Origin: Desulfuromusa sp. | Lineage (GTDB): Bacteria; Desulfobacterota; Desulfuromonadia; Desulfuromonadales; Geopsychrobacteraceae | Direction of reading: 5' to 3' | Length of the DNA stretch: 5,311 bases | NCBI GenBank assembly: GCA_029933365.1 | Contig: JAOZOH010000093.1 | Coordinates: 4,311 to 9,621 of the forward strand | In this document: positions 1 through 5,311 of the stretch, in pieces | Position numbering within the stretch: position 1 is the first letter of the stretch | How the letters are laid out: each line of letters opens with the position of its first letter | The notes under the pieces: model-generated | What the model saw: only the letters and a program-made list of their open reading frames with translations | Databases searched by the model: none | Told to the model about the DNA's origin: nothing | Translations under genes and position numbers: made by a program

Positions 1-42
1 CACCTGCACCACCTGCACCACCTGCATCACCACCACCACCAC
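1..42 (-). repeat. Short in-frame tandem repeat encoding Gly/Ala-Gly
   Basis: On the plus strand, CACCTGCAC occurs at 1-9 and 10-18, with a one-base variant (CACCTGCAT) at 19-27, followed by a run of CAC triplets to about position 42. On the coding strand this is GGTGCAGGT units encoding Gly-Ala-Gly and a GGT run encoding consecutive glycines. Both periods are multiples of three, so changes in copy number would keep the frame. The array probably continues beyond the window edge. Confidence 0.8.
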
Positions 43-166
43 AACCAAAAGCGTGTACGGTACTCGAAATCAGAGTACCTGATGAAAAATCAAAAGCAAC
101 GGGGGTTAACACAAACAACAGAACAAACGACCAGGCCAACGGGGACATTTTCAGAACGCTTTTCAT
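1..166 (-). CDS. Secreted glycine-rich protein, 5' part only (runs off left edge)
   Basis: The product is unrecognised. Reading leftward from an ATG at 166-164, 55 codons stay open to the window edge. The start is well supported by an AAAGGAG Shine-Dalgarno sequence (173-179) six bases upstream. The N-terminus looks like a Sec signal peptide: basic start (MKSVLK), hydrophobic core at about residues 11-25 (AWSFVLLFVLTPVAF), and a likely signal peptidase I site after VHA at residue 39. The spacer between core and cleavage site is rather long. The mature part would begin FGCGGGGDAGG and continue as Ala-Gly-Gly repeats, with one Cys right after cleavage. The Cys does not sit in a good lipobox (AFGC), so a lipoprotein is less likely. 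The gene lies 70 bases after the Smr gene on the same strand. It could be a small envelope or structural glycine-rich protein. That a coding region exists is likely; its function and length cannot be seen. Confidence 0.72.
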   Translation of the reverse strand, partial: MKSVLKMSPLAWSFVLLFVLTPVAFDFSSGTLISSTVHAFGCGGGGDAGGAGGAG

Positions 167-172
167 TTTTTT

Positions 173-179
173 CTCCTTT
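173..179 (-). promoter_or_regulatory. Strong ribosome-binding site of the glycine-rich gene
   Basis: AAAGGAG reads on the minus strand six bases before the ATG at 166-164. It is the best Shine-Dalgarno match in the window, and it is the main evidence that this short truncated frame is a real gene starting at this ATG and not at the internal Met7. Confidence 0.75.
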
Positions 180-196
180 ATATAGGGTTTAAGTTA

Positions 197-219
197 GCGT
201 CTATGGAGTATTCAAACGC
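197..219 (-). other. Weak stem-loop between the Smr and glycine-rich genes
   Basis: On the minus strand, GCGTTT (214-219) can pair with AGACGC (197-202) through six pairs, one of them G-U, around an 11-base loop. No T-run follows, so it is not a convincing intrinsic terminator. It could be an RNA-processing or stability element between the two genes, or chance. No good promoter was found in this 70-base gap: the TATATA at 179-184 would start transcription at or after the ribosome-binding site. Confidence 0.2.
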
Positions 220-236
220 ACCTAAAAGGAATCGGT

Positions 237-935
237 TTACAGATCATTTACTTTTTTTTCATTTTTTCGCAAAAACAGAATCAACGCACCATCCCCACCG
301 TACTGTTTTGGTGCTCGTCCCCAGTCAGCAACACGTTTTTTCCCCTCAGCAGACAAGAATTGCTCTACTTCATCGCGTAAAATCGACACACCATCCTGAG
401 AATGCAACCCTTTCCCGGTAATAACCAGCAATGTCTGCCAATCATGATGCTGGGCATTTTGCAAAAAGTAGCGCAATTTATCGGCGACATCAGCACGCTG
501 AAACCCATGTAGATCGAGGGATGCCTCCGGGGTCAACTTCCCCTGTTTCAATTGTTTCATCCGTTTTGGCATTGCACTAGGCGGGGAATCAACTTCTGGC
601 AAATGATCATTAAAATTGATGCTTAATTTTCCCATGGCATCGAGAAAAAGTTCTTCATCAGTTTGATCTTTAGCGGCAATCTCAACATAATCCACGGGCA
701 ATAAACTATCCGAATTCCCAGTTTCAACGTCATCACTCTCTTTCAACCGCCTGACACCAAGCATCTCCATTTCAGCGGCAAAGGAACCAATCACTTTTTG
801 TCGGGATGGTTCTGGAGAAAAAGTCCGCTGTTCCCTCTTTTCTTGGGTAGAAACAGGAAACCCCTTCAAATTGCTGAAGGGGTCATTATTGAATTCATTT
901 TGTTTTGATTTAGCTGCTTTTTTCTTTTTCGCCAT
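237..935 (-). CDS. Smr-domain protein (putative nucleic-acid nuclease)
   Basis: A cytosolic protein of 232 residues with a C-terminal Smr domain, the small MutS-related fold found in MutS2 and in E. coli SmrA/SmrB. The domain spans about residues 138-226. LDLHG (140-144) carries the DxH motif, ITGKG (172-176) supplies the GxG motif with Thr in place of the usual His, SILRDEVEQFL (184-194) is the following helix, and QYGGDGALILFLRK (211-224) is the closing strand. Family members bind or cut DNA or RNA; SmrB cuts mRNA at collided ribosomes. The intact DxH and GxG motifs make nuclease activity plausible, but the substrate is inferred. The first ~130 residues are charged and probably mostly disordered, starting with a Lys-rich MAKKKKAAKSK, and include a conserved-looking segment SFAAEMEMLGVRRL (51-64). 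The ATG lies 10 bases after the TPR stop codon, implying coupled translation. It is not MutS2, because there is no ATPase domain. Confidence 0.9.
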   Translation of the reverse strand: MAKKKKAAKSKQNEFNNDPFSNLKGFPVSTQEKREQRTFSPEPSRQKVIGSFAAEMEMLGVRRLKESDDVETGNSDSLLPVDYVEIAAKDQTDEELFLDAMGKLSINFNDHLPEVDSPPSAMPKRMKQLKQGKLTPEASLDLHGFQRADVADKLRYFLQNAQHHDWQTLLVITGKGLHSQDGVSILRDEVEQFLSAEGKKRVADWGRAPKQYGGDGALILFLRKNEKKVNDL

Positions 936-948
936 AATAGGCCCTTTA
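936..948 (-). promoter_or_regulatory. TPR stop / Smr start translational-coupling junction
   Basis: The minus strand reads TAA AGGGCCTATT ATG. The only Shine-Dalgarno-like sequence for the Smr gene, AAGGG, shares its first bases with the stop codon of the TPR gene, leaving just 10 bases between the coding regions. No promoter fits here. Ribosomes ending the TPR gene would therefore be positioned to restart on the Smr gene, which suggests roughly matched expression of the two products. Confidence 0.6.
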
Positions 949-1668
949 GCGCAAAACCTGTTTGCGTCGACCGGTCATTGCTTTGGTTTGCTTTTTGATG
1001 ATGGCACCCTCTTTTTCTAAATGAAACTGGTACCACATATCACCAAAACCTTTCATCTTCATTTTTTTACCAGACTCAAGCAAAGTCATATTTTCCTGTA
1101 AATGTTCATTACTCGTCTTGGCAATACCCTTTTTCAATACATCCAGCGCCTTACCCCTCTCGCCAATACGATCCAGACAAAAGGCGTAGACAGCGTAAAC
1201 CATAGGTTCCTTACGGTTACCCGAAACGGCCTTATCAAAGGTTTCAATCATTCTTTTAGTTTTATTTTTCTTCATATAGGTGATCGCCAGCATAGACATG
1301 CCCACCCAGTTACGGACAAAACCTTTTTCCAGAAAGGGAACCGCCTCTTTAAAATCACGCTTTAAATAGTAAATAGTCCCTATCTGTGAGAAAATTTGTT
1401 GTTTGACATAGATCTGCCAGGCACCATATTTCAAACCATTCTGAAGTTCTTTAATCGCCTTATCACTCCGGTTCGCTATCATATCGCGCTGCGCAACTTC
1501 CATCAATACGCCGACTTTTTTCATAGTAATCCGGGTAAGCAACATAAAAATCAACGCAAAAACCACAGCAGAAACAGCCATAGTTATCCATATGTTAGAT
1601 GTAACAAACCTCATCATTAAAGCAGATGACAAAGCCGAACAGGCAAATGAAATTAACATATTAAGCAT
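946..1668 (-). CDS. Membrane-anchored TPR-like protein of unknown function
   Basis: A protein of 240 residues. The N-terminus holds two hydrophobic segments, about residues 3-20 (ISFACSALSSALMM) and 26-45 (IWITMAVSAVVFALIFMLLT), forming a membrane hairpin or anchor; the basic RITMKK that follows suggests the rest lies in the cytoplasm. Residues 53-187 are helical with TPR-like periodicity, most visibly 88-120 (IGTIYYLKRDFKEAVPFLEKG), 121-151 and 154-187 (YAFCLDRIGERGKALDVLKKGI). TPRs usually mediate protein-protein contacts. The C-terminal ~50 residues are strongly basic and include KGFGDMWYQFHLE (206-218), which looks like a conserved motif. The chosen ATG has AAAAGGA ending nine bases upstream, and a TAA lies directly before it in frame, so no longer start is possible. 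Met4 is an alternative. Coupling to the Smr gene suggests a shared process; I infer a scaffold role only. No enzyme motif is visible. Confidence 0.8.
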   Translation of the reverse strand: MLNMLISFACSALSSALMMRFVTSNIWITMAVSAVVFALIFMLLTRITMKKVGVLMEVAQRDMIANRSDKAIKELQNGLKYGAWQIYVKQQIFSQIGTIYYLKRDFKEAVPFLEKGFVRNWVGMSMLAITYMKKNKTKRMIETFDKAVSGNRKEPMVYAVYAFCLDRIGERGKALDVLKKGIAKTSNEHLQENMTLLESGKKMKMKGFGDMWYQFHLEKEGAIIKKQTKAMTGRRKQVLR

Positions 1669-1704
1669 TTAGATTAATCCTTTTACAGATAGGTGACAGA
1701 AGAG

Positions 1705-1733
1705 TTTATAATCCAGCATATTCCAGCGCTGAA
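1705..1733 (-). promoter_or_regulatory. Candidate sigma70-type promoter for the TPR-Smr pair
   Basis: On the minus strand a TATAAA -10-like hexamer (1705-1710) lies 17 bases after TTCAGC (1728-1733), a poor -35 match. Transcription would begin near 1698 and give a leader of about 30 bases that contains the TPR ribosome-binding site. A better -35 match, TTGACT (1756-1761), lies further upstream but has no well-spaced -10. The 217-base gap after mltD is long enough for an independent promoter, but this exact assignment is weak. No convincing terminator for mltD is visible in the gap. Confidence 0.25.
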
Positions 1734-1886
1734 CCTTATCAACCTGCGTAGAAAAAGTCAAAACAATCGGGACAGAAACCTCTCCCTTGCTTAGACCCCA
1801 TTTTGATTTTGGAAAGGGGATTACAATCTGAAGTGGTTAGAGGATTTACAGTGCAGTTAAGCAAAAAAGATCGAACCACGGCGTTA

Positions 1887-3509
1887 TCAACCCTGCTGAC
1901 TGGATGAAACCATCAAGGTCAATTTTTGGCCCGGCTGGAGAACATGTCCATGAGAAAGTGCGTTCCAACGGAGGATCTGCTCTGTTGCAACATTAAATTG
2001 CCGACCGATATCCCAAAGAGTATCCCCAGAGACAACCTGATAAATCAGCTTTCGAGACGGTCCTTTCCGGCGCTTAACCTTTGCCACAGCACGTCGTCCT
2101 GATTTTGAAACCGCAAGAACCTGGCCTGGCCGCAGCATATTGCTCCACCCCAGTTTATTCCAGATCCGCAATTCTTTTTGCGTGACACTAAAGCGCTGGG
2201 ATATTGACCAGAGGCTATCACCGCTACGAACCTTGTAAGTTTGGCGTCGACTGCGAACATAGCTATCTGCCAGAGCATTAGAAGGAAGATTGGTAAAACC
2301 TTTCTTCAACGGCAAAATCAGATTATAACCGAGCTGTAAAGCACGGGGATTTTTGATCTTGTTCAGTGCAATAATATCATCAACACGAATTCGATATTTT
2401 CGCGCCAAACCCTGTAAAGTATCCCCAGATTTAATCTGATGGCGATGGTAACTAGCACGCTGATCCTTGGGAAGTTGAGTGTAGAGATTTCTGACTTCTG
2501 CGGCGCTGCCAAAGGGGACTTGAAGATGATAATCTGTCGTCCCGGGAGGGGTACACCAGCGCTTCAGCGCAGGGTTCAATTCTTTTAAGTCCCGATAGCT
2601 GATGCCGCAAAACTTGGCGATTATTTCAAGGTCAGTCGTTGTCTCCAAAGTAACAGTTTCATATTCAAGAGGTTCATCAAATTTCAAATCAGCAAAGCCG
2701 AAAACTTCCAGATTTTTCACAATACTTAAAGCAGCCAGAAGTTTCGGCAAATAATTCTTGGTTTCTTCCTGCAACACAGAACCTTCTGTCAGATCCCAAA
2801 AATCCCTGCTATTACTCTTTCTGATTGCCTTACGGATTTTCCCGCCACCGGCATTATATGCCGCAACCGCTAAAAACCAATCACCATCAAAACGTTTATA
2901 CAGATACTTTAAATGTTGAGCTGCGGCACGCGTCGATCTTTCCAGATCCAGACGCCCATCCTGCCACCAATCATTTTCTAAACCATACAGCCGCCCCGTA
3001 CTTTCAATAAACTGCCAGGGGCCAGCAGCATGAGCCCAGCTGTAAGCTCGAACATTAAAGCCGGACTCAATCATCGCCAGGTAGGCCAGATCAAGGGGAA
3101 TCCCCTCGTCAGCAAATACCATTTGAATCTTCGGTATGTAGCGCCCAGCTCGTTCAAGCCAATGGCTGAATGTTAATTTACTGGGGCCACTGTAGCGCTT
3201 GATCAGCTTGTCAACCCGCGCATGCTCACCAAGGGGGAAATCCCCAAAATAGGGAAGAATAGGGCCTGTTTGCAAGTATGCTGAAATGGGTGCTGGCAGG
3301 GATTTTGCGGCCGGAAGTCCAAATTTTACAATTTCTGGTTTGTTTTTTTTCTCGGTAACCACTGGTGATGCCTGGGTAGTTTTCCCCTCCCCCTCTAATA
3401 CAACACTCTCTGGTATTTTTTCGTTTTTATGCAAAGCTTCAATTTTTTGCAGTGTCGATTGACAACCAAAAAGAAGCAGCAGCAACAATGGTAGAACAAA
3501 CTTAATCAT
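1887..3509 (-). CDS. mltD: Membrane-bound lytic murein transglycosylase D (lipoprotein, LysM)
   Basis: Cleaves the MurNAc-GlcNAc bond of peptidoglycan to give 1,6-anhydro ends, acting in the periplasm from a lipid anchor. The 540 residues begin with a lipoprotein signal, MIKFVLP plus a leucine run ending LLFGC (Cys16); the residues from there, GCQST, match E. coli MltD as I remember it. Gln at +2 fits outer-membrane sorting. The family 1 transglycosylase (SLT) domain is about residues 120-265: catalytic Glu148 in AMIESGF, AAGPWQFIESTGRLYGL (161-177), AAYNAGGGKI (216-225) and KNYLPK (251-256). Residues 285-335 form a degenerate LysM-like segment with two Cys (301, 319), followed by LysM domains at about 357-400, 424-467 and 489-534, each with an SGD(T/S)L core. 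A basic linker (469-487) joins the last two. The start has GGAGA six bases upstream. It is full length, with one more clear LysM than the two in E. coli MltD. Confidence 0.94.
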   Translation of the reverse strand: MIKFVLPLLLLLLFGCQSTLQKIEALHKNEKIPESVVLEGEGKTTQASPVVTEKKNKPEIVKFGLPAAKSLPAPISAYLQTGPILPYFGDFPLGEHARVDKLIKRYSGPSKLTFSHWLERAGRYIPKIQMVFADEGIPLDLAYLAMIESGFNVRAYSWAHAAGPWQFIESTGRLYGLENDWWQDGRLDLERSTRAAAQHLKYLYKRFDGDWFLAVAAYNAGGGKIRKAIRKSNSRDFWDLTEGSVLQEETKNYLPKLLAALSIVKNLEVFGFADLKFDEPLEYETVTLETTTDLEIIAKFCGISYRDLKELNPALKRWCTPPGTTDYHLQVPFGSAAEVRNLYTQLPKDQRASYHRHQIKSGDTLQGLARKYRIRVDDIIALNKIKNPRALQLGYNLILPLKKGFTNLPSNALADSYVRSRRQTYKVRSGDSLWSISQRFSVTQKELRIWNKLGWSNMLRPGQVLAVSKSGRRAVAKVKRRKGPSRKLIYQVVSGDTLWDIGRQFNVATEQILRWNALSHGHVLQPGQKLTLMVSSSQQG

Positions 3510-3536
3510 TTACTATCTCCGAATCACCATACCACT

Positions 3537-3546
3537 CTAATATTAG
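3537..3546. promoter_or_regulatory. Perfect 10-base palindrome upstream of mltD
   Basis: CTAATATTAG (3537-3546) is an exact palindrome 28 bases before the mltD start. Its half-site CTAATA recurs at 3564-3569. The element is AT-rich in an AT-rich gap, so it may be chance. If real, it could be an operator, or a -10 region (TAATAT on the minus strand) for mltD; no well-spaced -35 accompanies it. The TTGACT at 3584-3589 with 17-base spacing points to a poor -10, TAGTCT (3561-3566). Confidence 0.2.
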
Positions 3547-3600
3547 CAATAATTAACCGTAGACTAATAAAAACGAACCTTAAAGTCAAGGAGAACCTGT

Positions 3601-5238
3601 TCAGAGCGCAGACAAACCTTCTTCGGGCCAAAAACGACGCTGCATTTCATTCAATAACGATCCAAAACTTTTCCGCTTTAAAGCAGAGACCGCAACCGCA
3701 TCATAACGCCGACAAATATGTGGTAGATCTTCAGCCGAAACTTGATCAATTTTATTAAAGACCAATAAACGCGGTTGGGTTCCTAATTCCAGCTCATCGA
3801 GAATTTTATCAACCGATTTAATCTGTTCATCAAAACGGGGGTTTGATAAGTCAACTAAGTGCAGTAACAAATCGGCATCTTCCAATTCTTCTAGAGTTGC
3901 TTTAAAGGCACCGATCAAGCTTGGCGGCAAATCCCGAATAAAACCAACGGTATCAGTGATAATCACCTCCCGATCCAGGGGAAATCGCAGGCGCCGCGTC
4001 GCAGTATCCAGAGTAGCAAAAAGCAAATCTTCGGTGAAGACATCACTTTGAGTTAATGCGTTCAACAAGGTAGATTTCCCGGCATTTGTGTAACCCACAA
4101 TAGAAACAATCGGTAGCCCGGCACGAATCCGTTTTTGGCGGCGTTGCACCCGGCCACGACCGAGAGAATCAAGTTGCTTTTCCAATCGTCGAATTTTATC
4201 ACGGATGCGTCTTCGATCAATCTCCAGCTTGGTTTCACCCGGTCCACGCCCCCCAATCCCCCCCATAAGCCGGGACATGGCAGTCCCCTTTCCAGACAGA
4301 CGGGGAAGAATGTATTTCAGCTGTGCCAACTCCACCTGGACCCTTCCGTCCCGGGATTGCGCTCGCTTGGCAAAAATATCCAGAATCAACTGGCTGCGGT
4401 CAATTACCTTCATTTCCGTGATTTCCGAAATCGAGCGAATCTGGTTCGGAGTCAGATTCTGATCAAACACCAACAAAGTAGCCCGTTGCTGTAAAGCACG
4501 GATAACAATTTCCTGCAGTTTGCCTTCGCCAACCAGGAAGCGGGGATTTATTTTGCGTGGTCGTTGGATAACCCGGTCAATCACAGCAAGATTGGCAGTT
4601 CGCGCCAGCTCATCAAGCTCAGCCATAGAGTCTTCAACCCTTTGGCGGCTCGCCTGTCCAACAGAAATCAGCAGGGCTCGTTCTCGACCATCAGCTAGAT
4701 TGATCGTCTCAGCGGCTACGCGCTCCATTTCCTGATCAAGGGCATGGATAAATGCCGAGAAATCCAGGTTAAAACGATAAAAATCTTTCAATTCTATCGA
4801 TTCAATCTGCGATATTTTCTTCGTTGGCAGCAGATGAGCGTAAGAAAAATGGGTCGGCAAACCATCCTCACCAACACCGATAACTGCCATGACATCCAGG
4901 CGCAACAGCTCCAAGTCGGTCATGTCATCCCGGCTTAAGGGCTCTTGTTTTAAGTGAGTGTGGACGCAACGCAGGCCACGCAAACCACTCCGCCCCAAGC
5001 TATACTTGGAAAGGTCGGGGATCACAATTTCGCGATCATCACCAACAATGACATATTGGATGGTTCCAGAACGATCAATAACCAAACCAAGCTGACGTTT
5101 CAACTCGTGGGACAATTCGGTCAGGTAGCGAGCCAAATCTCCAGTAATCATCTCATTGGCAGGCAATTTACGCCGGTAAATTCGTTCCAGTGCCTTAATC
5201 TGACTGGCCTTGAGACCGCCAGTTTTTCCTTCGATCAT
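3601..5238 (-). CDS. hflX: HflX ribosome-associated GTPase, long form with N-terminal extension
   Basis: HflX GTPases bind the 50S subunit and split stalled or stressed ribosomes. This copy has 545 residues against about 426 in E. coli. Residues ~185-345 are the classic HflX N-domain: RERALLISVG, FLVGEGKLQEI (234-244), VFDQNLTPNQ, VIDRSQLILDIFAKRAQSRD, and the signature GGRGPGETKLEIDRRR (328-343), followed by a coiled-coil helix. The G domain has G1 GYTNAGKST (382-390), G2 Thr within FATLDTATR (407-415), G3 DTVGF (429-433), G4 NKID (495-498) and G5 SAL (518-520), all intact. The first ~180 residues are extra and include VHTHLKQEPLSRDDMTDLE, discussed under findings. The ATG directly follows an in-frame TAG, so no longer start exists. 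Its Shine-Dalgarno is weak (TGGA, seven bases away). Starting at Met30 would lose the GLKASQIKALERIYRR segment, which I recall as conserved in long-form relatives. hfq, the usual proteobacterial neighbour, is not in the window. Confidence 0.95.
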   Translation of the reverse strand: MIEGKTGGLKASQIKALERIYRRKLPANEMITGDLARYLTELSHELKRQLGLVIDRSGTIQYVIVGDDREIVIPDLSKYSLGRSGLRGLRCVHTHLKQEPLSRDDMTDLELLRLDVMAVIGVGEDGLPTHFSYAHLLPTKKISQIESIELKDFYRFNLDFSAFIHALDQEMERVAAETINLADGRERALLISVGQASRQRVEDSMAELDELARTANLAVIDRVIQRPRKINPRFLVGEGKLQEIVIRALQQRATLLVFDQNLTPNQIRSISEITEMKVIDRSQLILDIFAKRAQSRDGRVQVELAQLKYILPRLSGKGTAMSRLMGGIGGRGPGETKLEIDRRRIRDKIRRLEKQLDSLGRGRVQRRQKRIRAGLPIVSIVGYTNAGKSTLLNALTQSDVFTEDLLFATLDTATRRLRFPLDREVIITDTVGFIRDLPPSLIGAFKATLEELEDADLLLHLVDLSNPRFDEQIKSVDKILDELELGTQPRLLVFNKIDQVSAEDLPHICRRYDAVAVSALKRKSFGSLLNEMQRRFWPEEGLSAL

Positions 5239-5311
5239 CTATAAATCCAGCAATAATAAGTCAAATAAAAAGGGGACATGTACGAATGGCGCTAGTTTAA
5301 GGGTAGATACC
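5239..5311. other. Non-coding upstream region of hflX at right edge
   Basis: No gene is visible in these 73 bases. They hold TTGACT (5259-5264) and TATTAT (5253-5258) on the minus strand, both promoter-like but too near the hflX start and not correctly spaced with each other. Further right come AAAAAGGGGACATGTAC (5267-5283) and a near-palindrome GGTAGATACC (5302-5311). The real hflX promoter may lie beyond the window. Confidence 0.4.

Noticed and set aside
46..57. Lipobox in the glycine-rich protein (AFGC)
   Set aside because: Position -3 is Ala and -2 is Phe, and the Cys is far from the hydrophobic core; signal peptidase I cleavage after VHA fits better.
179..184. TATATA as -10 of the glycine-rich gene
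   Set aside because: Transcription would start at or beyond the Shine-Dalgarno sequence, and no matching -35 exists.
1739..1801. 20-codon minus-strand frame MGSKQGRGFCPDCFDFFYAG with a CxxC motif in the mltD-TPR gap
   Set aside because: It has no Shine-Dalgarno sequence, is very short, overlaps the other open frame in the same gap, and a single CPDC is not enough to support a zinc-binding peptide.
1796..1819. CCCC...GGGG flanked sequence as an mltD terminator
   Set aside because: Only the four outer bases pair well; the inner part does not form a stem and no T-run follows on the minus strand.
1833..1879. GTGGTT/AACCAC inverted repeat after mltD
   Set aside because: Six-base arms around a 35-base loop with no T-run after the distal arm; likely chance.
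2045..2278. 77-residue minus-strand frame inside mltD
   Set aside because: Alternate frame of the LysM2/LysM3 region; the mltD frame has clear domain matches throughout.
3570..3595. CCTTGACTTTAAGG hairpin followed by TTCGTTTTT as an hflX terminator
   Set aside because: The stem has only four pairs, too weak for an intrinsic terminator despite the short T-run.
4135..4494. 119-residue plus-strand open frame, and the other plus-strand frames across the window
   Set aside because: They lie antisense inside hflX, mltD, TPR or Smr genes, lack ribosome-binding sites and recognisable domains, and are shadows of conserved coding sequence.

Overview
The window carries five genes, all on the minus strand, so transcription runs from the right edge to the left. 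In that order they are: a long-form HflX ribosome-associated GTPase (3601-5238), an MltD-type lipoprotein lytic transglycosylase with three LysM domains (1887-3509), a small membrane-anchored TPR-like protein (946-1668), a Smr-domain protein (237-935), and the 5' part of a secreted glycine-rich protein that runs off the left edge (1-166). I see no RNA gene, CRISPR array, insertion sequence or prophage gene, and no gene-free stretch longer than about 220 bases. The plus-strand open frames lie antisense to these genes and look like shadows.

The likely source is a Gram-negative bacterium. MltD has a lipobox and lacks an Asp at +2, which fits anchoring in an outer membrane. The roughly 545-residue HflX with an extra N-terminal domain, and the Smr protein with a long pre-domain containing SFAAEMEMLGVRRL, recall Desulfuromonas/Geobacter-type Deltaproteobacteria (Desulfuromonadales). 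This placement rests on remembered family resemblance and not on a search. Base composition looks mid-range and similar across the genes, and nothing suggests recent transfer of the core genes.

Layout: hflX and mltD are separated by 91 bases, and mltD and the TPR gene by 217. The TPR and Smr genes are only 10 bases apart, with the Smr ribosome-binding site overlapping the TPR stop codon, so they are very likely cotranscribed and translationally coupled. The glycine-rich gene follows 70 bases later behind its own strong Shine-Dalgarno sequence.

Functionally the segment is mostly housekeeping: ribosome rescue (HflX), peptidoglycan remodelling (MltD), and probable RNA or ribosome quality control (Smr). 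Points that deserve a second look are a JAMM/JAB-like HxH...SxxD pattern in the HflX N-terminal extension, the co-location of HflX and Smr, the truncated glycine-rich exported protein, and an open frame that ends directly against the TPR start codon in the same frame.
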